A stretch of DNA of 8,470 bases from Flavobacterium psychrophilum (GCA_945872875.1 CAMCBB010000077.1:1-8470), one strand, 5' to 3'; positions 1-7,327 are shown, counted from the first letter of the stretch. The notes: generated by a model from the letters alone, not told the origin. Numbers and translations: made by a program.

Positions 1-150
1 TCAATATTTGACAGCAACGCAACAATTGTATCTGCCGACGGAAATAACATCGTGTTATATGTTTGGTATGATAACGAATACGGCTACAGCCATCAAGTAA
101 TTCGATTGGCAAAATACATAGCAAAAGTGAGAAGATATACTTACTATTAG
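1..150 (+). CDS. gap: Glyceraldehyde-3-phosphate dehydrogenase, C-terminal end (5' part outside window)
   Basis: Frame 1 is open from the left edge to a TAG at 148-150, directly followed by a second in-frame TAG. It encodes the last 49 residues of a protein containing WYDNEYGYS, the GAPDH signature near the C-terminal helix (seen). GAPDH oxidatively phosphorylates glyceraldehyde-3-phosphate to 1,3-bisphosphoglycerate with NAD(P) in the cytoplasmic glycolytic/gluconeogenic pathway (known). The tail after the signature ends in KVRRYTYY. From memory, this basic, tyrosine-rich ending resembles the long, roughly 480-residue GAPDH form found in Bacteroidota rather than the ordinary 330-residue enzyme. 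That is an inference, because the N-terminal part and the catalytic cysteine lie outside the window. The gene converges on the aconitase gene, with a shared hairpin terminator between them. Confidence 0.92.
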   Translation, partial: SIFDSNATIVSADGNNIVLYVWYDNEYGYSHQVIRLAKYIAKVRRYTYY

Positions 151-176
151 TAGCTAGCTAATTATTAATTCAAATA

Positions 177-207
177 AAAAACTCCCAAGTAGTACTTGGG
201 AGTTTTT
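177..207. terminator. Bidirectional intrinsic terminator between gap and acn
   Basis: A perfect 14-base inverted repeat (177-190 and 194-207) flanks the 3-base loop AGT. The core is ACTCCCAAGT/ACTTGGGAGT, with an A-run on the left and a T-run on the right. On either strand it therefore reads as a GC-containing stem followed by a U-tract. It lies 27 bases after the gap stop and 24 bases beyond the acn stop, so it can end both convergent transcripts. Confidence 0.93.
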
Positions 208-230
208 GTTTTATATAGTTGAAATACTAA

Positions 231-2498
231 TTAAGCATTTCCAGCTGCAGCAATTAAATTCAAAGCCGAACCTGCTTTAAACCATCCTATTTGACTGTCA
301 TTATAAGTGTGATTAGCCAAGATAGATTCTTGAGAACCGTCTGCATGAGTAATCGCAATTGTTAATGGTTTTCCTGGCGCAAAGCTTGTTAAATCAACAA
401 AATCAAAAGTATCATTTTCTTGAATTTTGTCGTAATCAGCTTCGTTAGCAAAAGTTAATGCCAACATACCTTGTTTTTTTAAGTTCGTTTCGTGAATACG
501 AGCAAATGATTTTACCAAAACTGCTTTTACACCTAAGAATCGAGGCTCCATTGCAGCATGCTCACGAGAAGAGCCTTCACCATAGTTTTGATCTCCAACA
601 ACAATTGAAGGAACTCCGGCAGCCTTATAAGCTCTTGCAACAGCTGGCACAGCAGCATACTCTCCTGTTAATTGATTTTTAACTTTATTAGCTTCTTGAT
701 TGTATGCGTTTACAGCACCTATCAACATGTTATTAGAAATATTATCCAAATGTCCGCGGAATCGTAACCATGGACCTGCCATTGAGATGTGGTCAGTGGT
801 ACATTTTCCAAAAGCTTTGATTAATAATTTAGCTCCCGTATAATTTTTACCATCCCAAGCATCAAATGGCGCTAAAAGTTGTAACCTATCCGATGTTGGA
901 GCAACTGCAACTTGTACATTACTTCCATCGGCAGCCGGCGCTTGAAAACCTGCATCTTCTACATCAAAACCTCTTTTTGGTAATTCATCACCTGTTGGAG
1001 GATTTAATTTCACGGCTTCACCTTTATCATTCAATAAAGTATCAGTTATTGGATTAAAAGATAAATCCCCTGAAATTGCTAATGCAGCAACCATTTCTGG
1101 AGAAGTTACAAAAGCATGGGTATTTGGATTTCCATCGGCACGTTTTGAGAAATTTCTGTTAAACGAATGAACGATGGTATTTTTTTCTCCTTTATCAGCT
1201 CCTTCTCTATCCCATTGTCCAATACATGGTCCGCAAGCATTTGTAAATACTTTAGTTCCCATTTTCTCGAAAGTTGCGATGATCCCATCCCTTTCAATAG
1301 TAAATCGAATTTGCTCAGAACCAGGATTGATTCCGAATTCTGCTTTTGGAGAGATTCCGTGAGCAACGGCTTGTTCAACTATAGATGCAGCACGCGCCAT
1401 ATCTTCATATGATGAATTGGTACAAGAACCAATTAAACCCCATTCTACTTTTAAAGGCCAACCATTTTTGGTTGCTTCTTCTTTCATTTTAGAAACTGGT
1501 GTTCCTCTATCTGGAGTGAAAGGTCCGTTAATATGTGGTTCTAATTCTGATAAATTAATTTCGATTAACTCGTCAAAATACTGACTTGGATTAGCATAAA
1601 CTTCAGCATCACCAGTTAAATAATCCGCTACTTTATCGGCAGCATCCACTACATCTTGACGACCTGTTGCCGCTAAATATCTTCTCATGGAATCATCGTA
1701 TCCAAAAGTTGAAGTTGTTGCACCAATTTCTGCTCCCATGTTACAGATAGTTCCTTTTCCTGTGCATGACATGTTGATAGCGCCTTCACCAAAATATTCT
1801 ACTATAGCTCCGGTTCCCCCTTTTACAGTAAGAATATCAGCCACTTTTAGAATTACATCTTTTGGAGCTGTCCAACCGTTTAATTTTCCTGTCAATTTAA
1901 CTCCGATAAGTTTTGGAAATTTCAATTCCCAAGACATTCCTGACATTACATCAACTGCATCAGCACCTCCAACACCAATAGCTAACATCCCTAAACCACC
2001 AGCATTTACGGTATGAGAATCGGTACCGATCATCATTCCACCAGGAAATGCATAATTTTCTAAAACAATTTGGTGAATAATTCCAGAACCTGGTTTCCAA
2101 AAACCAATTCCGTATTTGTTTGAAACTGAAGAAAGGAAATCAAAAACTTCTTTTGATTGCGAATTGGCTACAGCTAAATCAGTCGTAGCTCCAACTTTCG
2201 CCTGTATTAAGTGATCACAATGCACTGTTGTAGGAACAGCAACAGTTTTCTTTCCGGCATGCATGAATTGTAATAATGCCATTTGGGCTGTTGCATCTTG
2301 GCATGCTACTCTATCTGGAGCAAAATCAACATAATCTTTTCCTCTTGAAAAAGCTTGAGAAGGTGTTCCTTCCCATAAATGTGAATATAAAATCTTTTCA
2401 GAAAGTGTTAATGGACGACCAACTAACTCCCGTGCTTTGTCAACACGTTCTGCCATTGTACCGTACACTTTTTTAATCATTTCGATATCAAAAGCCAT
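231..2498 (-). CDS. acn: Aconitate hydratase, mitochondrial type
   Basis: This 755-residue enzyme interconverts citrate and isocitrate via cis-aconitate in the TCA cycle, using a [4Fe-4S] cluster in the cytoplasm. The three cluster cysteines are C359 (in [11 protein letters not shown]) and C422 and C425 (in [11 protein letters not shown]). Active-site residues line up with the pig heart enzyme at a nearly constant offset: Q67, H96, D160-S161-H162, R448, R453, R581 (in [12 protein letters not shown]), and S643 and R645 (in [10 protein letters not shown]). The N-terminal three-domain core spans roughly residues 30-480 and the swivelling C-terminal domain roughly 550-690. The length and motifs match the mitochondrial-like aconitases known from Bacteroidota, not the longer AcnA or the rearranged AcnB of enterobacteria. 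No targeting peptide is present. The ATG at 2498 fits the family's N-terminus, and no Shine-Dalgarno sequence precedes it. It appears monocistronic: a terminator lies upstream of its promoter region and another lies after its stop. Confidence 0.97.
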   Translation of the reverse strand: MAFDIEMIKKVYGTMAERVDKARELVGRPLTLSEKILYSHLWEGTPSQAFSRGKDYVDFAPDRVACQDATAQMALLQFMHAGKKTVAVPTTVHCDHLIQAKVGATTDLAVANSQSKEVFDFLSSVSNKYGIGFWKPGSGIIHQIVLENYAFPGGMMIGTDSHTVNAGGLGMLAIGVGGADAVDVMSGMSWELKFPKLIGVKLTGKLNGWTAPKDVILKVADILTVKGGTGAIVEYFGEGAINMSCTGKGTICNMGAEIGATTSTFGYDDSMRRYLAATGRQDVVDAADKVADYLTGDAEVYANPSQYFDELIEINLSELEPHINGPFTPDRGTPVSKMKEEATKNGWPLKVEWGLIGSCTNSSYEDMARAASIVEQAVAHGISPKAEFGINPGSEQIRFTIERDGIIATFEKMGTKVFTNACGPCIGQWDREGADKGEKNTIVHSFNRNFSKRADGNPNTHAFVTSPEMVAALAISGDLSFNPITDTLLNDKGEAVKLNPPTGDELPKRGFDVEDAGFQAPAADGSNVQVAVAPTSDRLQLLAPFDAWDGKNYTGAKLLIKAFGKCTTDHISMAGPWLRFRGHLDNISNNMLIGAVNAYNQEANKVKNQLTGEYAAVPAVARAYKAAGVPSIVVGDQNYGEGSSREHAAMEPRFLGVKAVLVKSFARIHETNLKKQGMLALTFANEADYDKIQENDTFDFVDLTSFAPGKPLTIAITHADGSQESILANHTYNDSQIGWFKAGSALNLIAAAGNA

Positions 2499-2526
2499 AA
2501 TGTAATAGGTTTATTTATTTGCAAAG

Positions 2527-2534
2527 CAAATTTA
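2527..2534 (-). promoter_or_regulatory. Candidate -7 element of the acn promoter
   Basis: Read on the minus strand this is TAAATTTG, a full match to the Bacteroidota -7 consensus TAnnTTTG. It is the only such match in the gap upstream of acn and would give a leader of about 20-25 bases. No TTG lies 17-23 bases upstream; the nearest is about 32 bases away, so the -33 element is poor and the call is tentative. The box overlaps a small dyad, ATTTGC-AAA-GCAAAT (2517-2531). Confidence 0.4.
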
Positions 2535-2600
2535 CGAAAACGATGAAGTTTTTAAAAATTTTTAATCAAATAAGTTCTTTGATTTAAATAATTTACGAAA
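2529..2600. repeat. 11-base direct repeat in the acn upstream region
   Basis: AATTTACGAAA occurs at 2529-2539 and again at 2590-2600, a start-to-start distance of 61 bases, close to six helical turns. The copy nearer acn overlaps the candidate -7 box. The rest of the 2499-2693 gap is AT-rich and shows no gene. Whether the repeat is a regulator site or chance in AT-rich DNA cannot be decided from the sequence. Confidence 0.45.
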
Positions 2601-2693
2601 TAATCAATTTTGACATATGATTTTTACTAAAATAGCATTATTAAGGTAAAAAAATAAATTATATTGATTTAATTAAGAAATCATTAAAAGCAC

Positions 2694-2724
2694 AAAACCC
2701 TAACCAAAAAATGGTTAGGGTTTT
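2694..2724 (-). terminator. Intrinsic terminator after the moxR-family gene
   Basis: A perfect 12-base inverted repeat (2694-2705 and 2713-2724; AAAACCCTAACC and its complement) surrounds a 7-base A/T loop. On the minus strand the GGTTAGGG arm is followed by TTTT, then GTGCTTTT. It begins 21 bases beyond the stop of the MoxR-family gene, so it ends the chaperone cluster transcript and insulates acn. Confidence 0.9.
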
Positions 2725-2745
2725 CTATTAAATGGATAGATTTAT

Positions 2746-3699
2746 TTATAACAATTTATCAATAATCATTTCTTCAGTGATTGCTTCGGCATCAGCTTTG
2801 TAATTTTTGATAATTCTATGACGAAGAATTCCAACAGCAACTGCTTTAACATCTTCAATATCGGGAGAGAATTTTCCGTTGAAAGCCGCATTTGCTTTTG
2901 CAGCCAAAATTAGATTTTGAGAAGCTCTTGGTCCTGCACCCCAGTCTAAATAATTTTTTACAAATTCATTAGAAAGTGCATTATCAGGTCGAGTTTTACT
3001 TACCAAAGTAACCGCATATTCAATTACATTATCTGCAACAGGAATGCGGCGAATTAAGTGTTGGAAATCGATGATTTCTTGAGCAGAAAACAAAGGGTTA
3101 ATTGTTGGCTTAGCATCTGAAGTTGTACTTTTTACAACTTCAACCTCTTCTGCAAATGAAGGATAATCAAGTTTAATAGCAAACATAAAACGGTCTAATT
3201 GGGCTTCTGGCAAAGGATAGGTTCCTTCTTGCTCAATTGGGTTTTGGGTTGCTAATACAAAGTAAGGTAAATCTAATTTATAGTTTTGACCTGCAATAGT
3301 TACCGAACGCTCTTGCATGGCTTCTAATAGCGCCGCTTGAGTTTTTGGTGGGGTTCTATTGATCTCGTCGGCTAGGATAATATTTGAAAAAATAGGTCCT
3401 TTAATAAATTTAAACTGACGGTTTTCATCAAGGATTTCACTTCCTAAAATATCCGAAGGCATTAAATCGGGTGTGAACTGAATGCGCTTGAAAGCCAATC
3501 CTAAAGCTTGTGAAATGGTATTCACCATTAAGGTCTTAGCCAAACCAGGAACTCCAACTAAAAGTGAATGCCCTCCAGAAAATATACTTAACAAAACTTG
3601 GTCAACAACCACATCTTGCCCAATAATAATTTTGGAAATTTCTTTCTTAAGTTCAATTCTTTTTTGAACTAAACTTTCTATTGCAGCTACATCCGACAT
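2746..3699 (-). CDS. MoxR-family AAA+ ATPase
   Basis: This 317-residue cytoplasmic ATPase is of the MoxR type, a family proposed to act as chaperones that mature or assemble metalloenzymes and protein complexes. Visible motifs in order are Walker A GVPGLAKT (49-56), Walker B IILADEINR (107-115), sensor 1 ATQNP (150-154), the QLDRF arginine finger (R170) and sensor 2 GPRAS (256-260, R258). The AAA_3 core fills roughly residues 25-175 and the helical lid roughly 235-300. The length is typical of the family and all ATPase residues are present, so it should be active. There is no signal peptide or membrane segment. It starts 75 bases after the surA stop, with no Bacteroidota-type promoter in that gap, so read-through from surA is likely. 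MoxR genes usually neighbour DUF58 and VWA-domain (Bat-type) genes; here a terminator and aconitase follow instead. The substrate is unknown. Confidence 0.95.
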   Translation of the reverse strand: MSDVAAIESLVQKRIELKKEISKIIIGQDVVVDQVLLSIFSGGHSLLVGVPGLAKTLMVNTISQALGLAFKRIQFTPDLMPSDILGSEILDENRQFKFIKGPIFSNIILADEINRTPPKTQAALLEAMQERSVTIAGQNYKLDLPYFVLATQNPIEQEGTYPLPEAQLDRFMFAIKLDYPSFAEEVEVVKSTTSDAKPTINPLFSAQEIIDFQHLIRRIPVADNVIEYAVTLVSKTRPDNALSNEFVKNYLDWGAGPRASQNLILAAKANAAFNGKFSPDIEDVKAVAVGILRHRIIKNYKADAEAITEEMIIDKLL

Positions 3700-3703
3700 A
3701 CTA

Positions 3704-3738
3704 TTTGAGTTTAAAGTTGGGAGTTTGAAGATTGAAGT
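3704..3738. repeat. Degenerate heptad array in the surA-moxR gap
   Basis: Five consecutive 7-base units fill the gap just upstream of the MoxR-family start: TTTGAGT, TTAAAGT, TGGGAGT, TTGAAGA and TTGAAGT, with approximate consensus TTGAAGT on the plus strand (ACTTCAA on the mRNA strand). The next seven bases, TAGAAAA, may be a decayed sixth unit. The array would lie in the leader of the moxR open reading frame on a polycistronic mRNA. Confidence 0.6.
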
Positions 3739-3763
3739 TAGAAAATCTGTGAACTAACATCTG

Positions 3764-3777
3764 CTTACTACTTACTA
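3764..3777. repeat. Perfect 7-base tandem duplication at the surA stop
   Basis: CTTACTA occurs twice in direct tandem at 3764-3770 and 3771-3777. On the minus strand this reads TAGTAAG TAGTAAG: the first TAG is the surA stop codon and an in-frame TAA follows at once, giving a double stop. It has the same unit length as the array at 3704-3738 but a different sequence. Confidence 0.75.
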
Positions 3778-5181
3778 TTTTTTAAGCCAATTATTAGCGT
3801 ATTCACAATTTGAATATTCACCATTAATTTTAATATAAGTTTCTTTAATTTTTGTTTCCGACCACTTAGCAATCGCGTTGATTTGTTTTTCTTTAAGAGC
3901 CAAATCTTTAATTTTAGTATAATCTTTACTAAAATCAGCAATATGTTGTTCGATTTTATTAGTTACTGTAATGATTTTATATCTTTTACCAGCTTTAGGA
4001 TCTTCATCTAAAATAACTGGCGAAATATCACCATTATTCATATTTGAAACTTGAGCGTAAAATTCAGGATCCATTTTGGTTAACTCAAAATGGGTGTCCT
4101 GAGTTTTTGGATTAATTAAAGTTCCTCCGTTTGCACGCGTTTCTTTTTCATCAGAAATTGTTCTTGCTGCTTCTGTAAAAGTTATTTCTTTATCTAGAAT
4201 ACGTTTTCTAATTAATTCTATTTTTTCTTTTGCTTCTTTCAAAGCATCTGGAGTGATCTTAGCTGCCATCAAAATGTGACGCAACTCTAAATCTTGTCCT
4301 TTTATTTTCTCTAAATAAATGATGTGAAATCCGAACTCGGTTTCAAAAGGATCCGATATTTCTCCTTCTTGCAATGAAAATGCAACATCTTTAAATTCTT
4401 TTACAAAAGGTGTTTTCTTGTTTATTTTATAGAAACCACCACTTGATCTTGAACCTGGATCTTCGGTATACAAAACAGCTTTAGTTGTAAAACTAGCGCC
4501 GGCTAATACTTCATTTTTGATCTCTTTCAGTCGGTTTACTACCGCTTGTTTTTCAGGCTCAGATACTTTAGGAATGATTACAATTTGGGCCATTTCTAAT
4601 TCTGCTCCTAATAGTGGTCTATCTGATTCAGGAATTTTCTTAAAGAAATTTCGGGTTTCTTCGGGCGTAATTTGAATTGGATCAATGATTTTTTTCTGCA
4701 TTTCTGCAGCTAATTTTTGTTGTTTTAAGATTTCAAAAAGTTCCGTTTTAAATTCATCTTCACTATTTTTCTTAAAATATTTTACAACATTATCCATAGA
4801 TTTTAATTGTTCAACCATATAATCAAGCTGTTGATTCATCTTTTCTTTCACTTCTTCGTCTTTCACCACAATTGAATCTTGAATTGCTTGGTGTGCATAC
4901 AATTTATCTTCAAGTAATTTACCTAGCATTTGACAACGCGTAATATCTTTGGTAGAACTACCAGAACTTTCAATTTCTAAAAAGGCTTTATCAATATCAG
5001 AATCCAAGACAATATAATCACCAACAGTAGCAACAATACCATCTACTTTTTGTCTTTTTTGTTGTACAACTGGTTTCTTTTCTGGCTCTTTTTCTTTAAT
5101 TATCTCTTGTGCGTTACCATAAAAACCAATTAAAAAAAGGAAGATCCCTAGTATTCTTTTATTATTTAAAACATTCATCAT
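3775..5181 (-). CDS. surA: SurA-like periplasmic chaperone with two parvulin domains
   Basis: This 468-residue exported protein is likely a chaperone for outer-membrane proteins on their way to the BAM complex. Residues 1-25 form a signal peptide (basic start, hydrophobic stretch at 10-21, likely cut after GNA at 24). A charged K/E-rich linker follows. The SurA N-terminal domain begins near residue 46 with VDGIVATVGDYIVLDSDID, and helices run to about 185. Two parvulin (rotamase) domains lie at about 194-293 and 299-409, followed by a C-terminal helix. Each parvulin domain lacks one of the two usual histidines. In the first the opening SHI is AQI (Q199) while FGFH keeps H286; in the second RHIL keeps H302 but the closing FGxH is replaced around K402. 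Weak or absent isomerase activity is inferred. Two ATG codons stand in tandem and either could start. It lies 9 bases after the upstream isomerase gene, so they share a transcript. Confidence 0.93.
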   Translation of the reverse strand: MMNVLNNKRILGIFLFLIGFYGNAQEIIKEKEPEKKPVVQQKRQKVDGIVATVGDYIVLDSDIDKAFLEIESSGSSTKDITRCQMLGKLLEDKLYAHQAIQDSIVVKDEEVKEKMNQQLDYMVEQLKSMDNVVKYFKKNSEDEFKTELFEILKQQKLAAEMQKKIIDPIQITPEETRNFFKKIPESDRPLLGAELEMAQIVIIPKVSEPEKQAVVNRLKEIKNEVLAGASFTTKAVLYTEDPGSRSSGGFYKINKKTPFVKEFKDVAFSLQEGEISDPFETEFGFHIIYLEKIKGQDLELRHILMAAKITPDALKEAKEKIELIRKRILDKEITFTEAARTISDEKETRANGGTLINPKTQDTHFELTKMDPEFYAQVSNMNNGDISPVILDEDPKAGKRYKIITVTNKIEQHIADFSKDYTKIKDLALKEKQINAIAKWSETKIKETYIKINGEYSNCEYANNWLKK

Positions 5182-5190
5182 TATTCGATT

Positions 5191-7155
5191 TTATTTTTTA
5201 ATTTGATTTTTAACTTTTTCAAAAACGGGCTGCTCAACTTTCACAGTGAATTCTTTTTTTAATTCAATTACCCAGTTTTGTTCTAAATATTGTTGGTACT
5301 CATTTACTAATTTACCTCTACATTCATCAAGAGTTTTAAAACCCGCTGGAAGCACCTCTTTCACATTGGTTACATAGTAATATTCCCCTTTATTTGTAAT
5401 TTCTGAAACACCTTTTTCCATTTTTGTGTCTTTAGGTAATGCCTCAGCTCCTTCTTCATATATTCCTTCAAAAAACATTACACTAACATTGTCATTAGAG
5501 TTGAATTTATCTTTAATTACTTTAGAAGTTTGATTTTTCTTCAACATACTTAAAACTTTTTTCATTTTATTGATGTCTGTCGAAGAGTAAATTTCGGTAT
5601 TCACTCTGGTTTTCCAAAGGTGTTTGTCTTTTTGAGTTTCATAAAAAGCCTTTAAGGCAGTTGTATCTGATTTAGAGCGTTGCCAAATTTCTTTATCCAT
5701 TAAATCAAACAACAAAAGACCATCACGGTATTCATCCATAACTGCAGAAAATTCTGGAAATTCATTTTCTAAGTTGTCATTATAATATTGATTTCTTTTT
5801 TCATCAACGAAAGAGTCAAACAGAAAATTAGTTAGTTTCTCAATAGGTCTAATTGCAGAACCCGCTTTTTGTTTTGAGTAAACATAATCTAAGAATTCGG
5901 TTCCTTTGTAACCTTTTGTTCCAATTGAGAATACGGTTTTATCATATTTCTTTACATCTGTAGGAACCGCCCATTTGTTATCAAAAAAAGCATCTGTAAC
6001 CGCTTTTGATAAATCGCTATATAATTTTGCGTCTTTTTTTATTGGATATTTTACTCTTAATTTTTCTGTTAATGAATTAGTAATCAATCTAGAACGATCA
6101 TCTTTGCTAATTTTATTCTCTAATTCTAATTTTGAATCTTCATAAGACTTAACCGGAAACTTATCCATAAGTTTTACAATATGCCATCCAAACTGAGTTT
6201 CAAATGGTTTTGAAATTGGATTGTCTTTAGTTAATGAGAAAGCTTGGTTTTCAAATTCTTCAGAACTAAGTTGTCCAGAGGCAAAACGATTTAGCGCTCC
6301 GCCTTTTGATGCAGAAGATTTATCTTCTGAAAATTGTTTTGCTAATTCTTCAAAATTTTCTCCTTGTTGTAATTTTTGATAAATAGCTTCACATGTAGCT
6401 TTAGCATTTTCAACAGCAACACCTTCTTTGTTTTTTAATATCATAATATGAGAAACAGCAACCTCACCACGATTATCTCTAATGTCATTAACTTTAATTA
6501 AATGATATCCAAAACGCGTGCGAACAGGCATTGAAACGGAACCAAGCGAAGTATTGTAAGCCCCATTTTCAAAGGCATAAACCATTTTAAAACTAGTAAA
6601 ATAACCTAAGTTACCTTTATTGTCTTTAGCAGATGGGTCTTGAGAAAGCGCTGCTGCCAAGGTTCCAAAATCTTCACCATTTTGAATTCTAGATCGAATT
6701 GCCATTACTTTATTATACGCTGCTAAAGTATCTGCTGGAGCCGCATTTTCATCAGCTAAAATTAAAATATGCGAAGCGTTCACTTCTTTAAGAAGTCGTT
6801 TATATCCTTCATCTACCAGTTCTTTAGTTACTTTAGAATCGGTGGTGTAATTTTTTGATAATTGAGTTCTGTAGCTTTTTAATTCGGTTTGGTATTGTGA
6901 ATTGTTTTGCAATCCCAATTTATTTGCTTTAGATACTTTTAATTTATATCCAATAAATAATTCTAAATATTGATTCAAATCTTTTTGAGATTCGTCTTTT
7001 ACTAAATCTAAGTTTTTATTATAAACTCTTATAAATTCATCAGTATAAAATGGTTGGTCATCAATAGTAAATAAAACTTCTTTGGAACTAGATTGCGCAT
7101 TTGCAACTAAAAAAAATCCCATCAAAAATCCTAAAAAAACATGCTTTAACTTCAT
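5191..7155 (-). CDS. Large periplasmic PpiC-type peptidyl-prolyl cis-trans isomerase
   Basis: This 654-residue exported protein is predicted to catalyse cis-trans isomerisation at proline and to assist folding of periplasmic or outer-membrane proteins. The signal peptide is MKLKHVFLGFLMGFFLVANA, cut before Q21. An N-terminal SurA-like helical part (25-120) precedes two parvulin domains. Domain 1 (about 125-225) has SHI with H129 and FGYH with H218; domain 2 (about 231-331) has SHI with H236 and FGWH with H325. Both keep the conserved histidine pair, so both may be active. Residues 340-654 form a charged, mostly helical C-terminal region with no motif I recognise. I chose the ATG at 7155; a TTG two codons upstream also extends the frame, but the ATG places the lysines directly before the hydrophobic stretch. 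It is first in the cluster with the SurA-like and MoxR genes and is transcribed from the promoter at 7228-7257. Its closest relatives should be the paired PPIase/SurA genes of Flavobacteriia. Confidence 0.92.
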   Translation of the reverse strand: MKLKHVFLGFLMGFFLVANAQSSSKEVLFTIDDQPFYTDEFIRVYNKNLDLVKDESQKDLNQYLELFIGYKLKVSKANKLGLQNNSQYQTELKSYRTQLSKNYTTDSKVTKELVDEGYKRLLKEVNASHILILADENAAPADTLAAYNKVMAIRSRIQNGEDFGTLAAALSQDPSAKDNKGNLGYFTSFKMVYAFENGAYNTSLGSVSMPVRTRFGYHLIKVNDIRDNRGEVAVSHIMILKNKEGVAVENAKATCEAIYQKLQQGENFEELAKQFSEDKSSASKGGALNRFASGQLSSEEFENQAFSLTKDNPISKPFETQFGWHIVKLMDKFPVKSYEDSKLELENKISKDDRSRLITNSLTEKLRVKYPIKKDAKLYSDLSKAVTDAFFDNKWAVPTDVKKYDKTVFSIGTKGYKGTEFLDYVYSKQKAGSAIRPIEKLTNFLFDSFVDEKRNQYYNDNLENEFPEFSAVMDEYRDGLLLFDLMDKEIWQRSKSDTTALKAFYETQKDKHLWKTRVNTEIYSSTDINKMKKVLSMLKKNQTSKVIKDKFNSNDNVSVMFFEGIYEEGAEALPKDTKMEKGVSEITNKGEYYYVTNVKEVLPAGFKTLDECRGKLVNEYQQYLEQNWVIELKKEFTVKVEQPVFEKVKNQIKK

Positions 7156-7201
7156 TGTCAATTCAATTAAATTAAGTTATACAAAACAATATAAATTATA
7201 C

Positions 7202-7219
7202 ATTTAGATAAATCTAAAT
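7202..7219. promoter_or_regulatory. Perfect dyad at the predicted start of the isomerase-surA-moxR transcript
   Basis: ATTTAGAT (7202-7209) and ATCTAAAT (7212-7219) form an 8-base inverted repeat around AA. It lies just downstream of the -7 box at 7228-7235, where the transcript should begin. It could be a repressor operator or, as a 7-bp stem with a four-base loop, a 5' hairpin on the mRNA. The role is inferred; only the symmetry is seen. Confidence 0.5.
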
Positions 7220-7227
7220 ACAATCAA

Positions 7228-7257
7228 CAAAAGTAACAAATAGGAAGTATTAAACAA
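7228..7257 (-). promoter_or_regulatory. Bacteroidota-type promoter of the isomerase-surA-moxR cluster
   Basis: On the minus strand TTG (7257-7255), a 19-base spacer and TACTTTTG (7235-7228) match the consensus TTG-N19-TAnnTTTG exactly. Transcription would start near 7221, giving a leader of about 65 bases before the ATG at 7155. No Shine-Dalgarno sequence precedes that ATG, as is usual in this phylum. Confidence 0.75.
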
Positions 7258-7270
7258 CATTAGTACCTAC

Positions 7271-7298
7271 TATTAACAAAAATTTATTAACAGAAATT
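7271..7298. repeat. Tandem 14-base repeat between divergent promoters
   Basis: TATTAACAAAAATT (7271-7284) is followed directly by TATTAACAGAAATT (7285-7298), identical at 13 of 14 positions. It lies upstream of both divergent promoters. It could be a pair of binding sites on the DNA or a slippage duplication. Confidence 0.65.
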
Positions 7299-7321
7299 GA
7301 TATTGCCATTGGAAATACCAA
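7297..7321. promoter_or_regulatory. Imperfect 25-base dyad, candidate operator
   Basis: Arms TTGATATTGCCA (7297-7308) and TGGAAATACCAA (7310-7321) pair at 10 of 12 positions around one central base. The left arm overlaps the end of the 14-base tandem repeat by two bases. The right end lies 6 bases before the weak -33 element of prfC. Position and symmetry suit a dimeric regulator, but no known operator is recognised. Confidence 0.4.
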
Positions 7322-7327
7322 CTAGCA

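Noticed and set aside
149..170. TAGCTAGCTA and the adjoining AATTATTAATT self-complementary stretch after the gap stop
   Set aside because: Short AT-rich palindromes next to a much stronger terminator hairpin; nothing supports a separate function.
1106..1378. Open frame of 90 codons on the minus strand inside acn
   Set aside because: It overlaps the middle of the aconitase gene in another frame, across the cluster cysteine region, and has no recognisable motif.
1687..2016. Open frame of 109 codons on the plus strand opposite acn
   Set aside because: It lies antisense to conserved aconitase sequence and is explained by the coding constraint on the other strand; no promoter or domain is seen.
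2543..2587. A 14-codon plus-strand frame beginning MKFLKIF in the acn upstream gap
   Set aside because: It is too short, lies in AT-rich DNA with no promoter on that strand, and begins like a signal peptide only because of its lysine and phenylalanine codons.
5182..5190. Possible separate promoter or ribosome binding site for the SurA-like gene in the 9-base gap
   Set aside because: The gap is too short for a promoter and contains no purine-rich Shine-Dalgarno sequence; co-transcription is the simpler reading.
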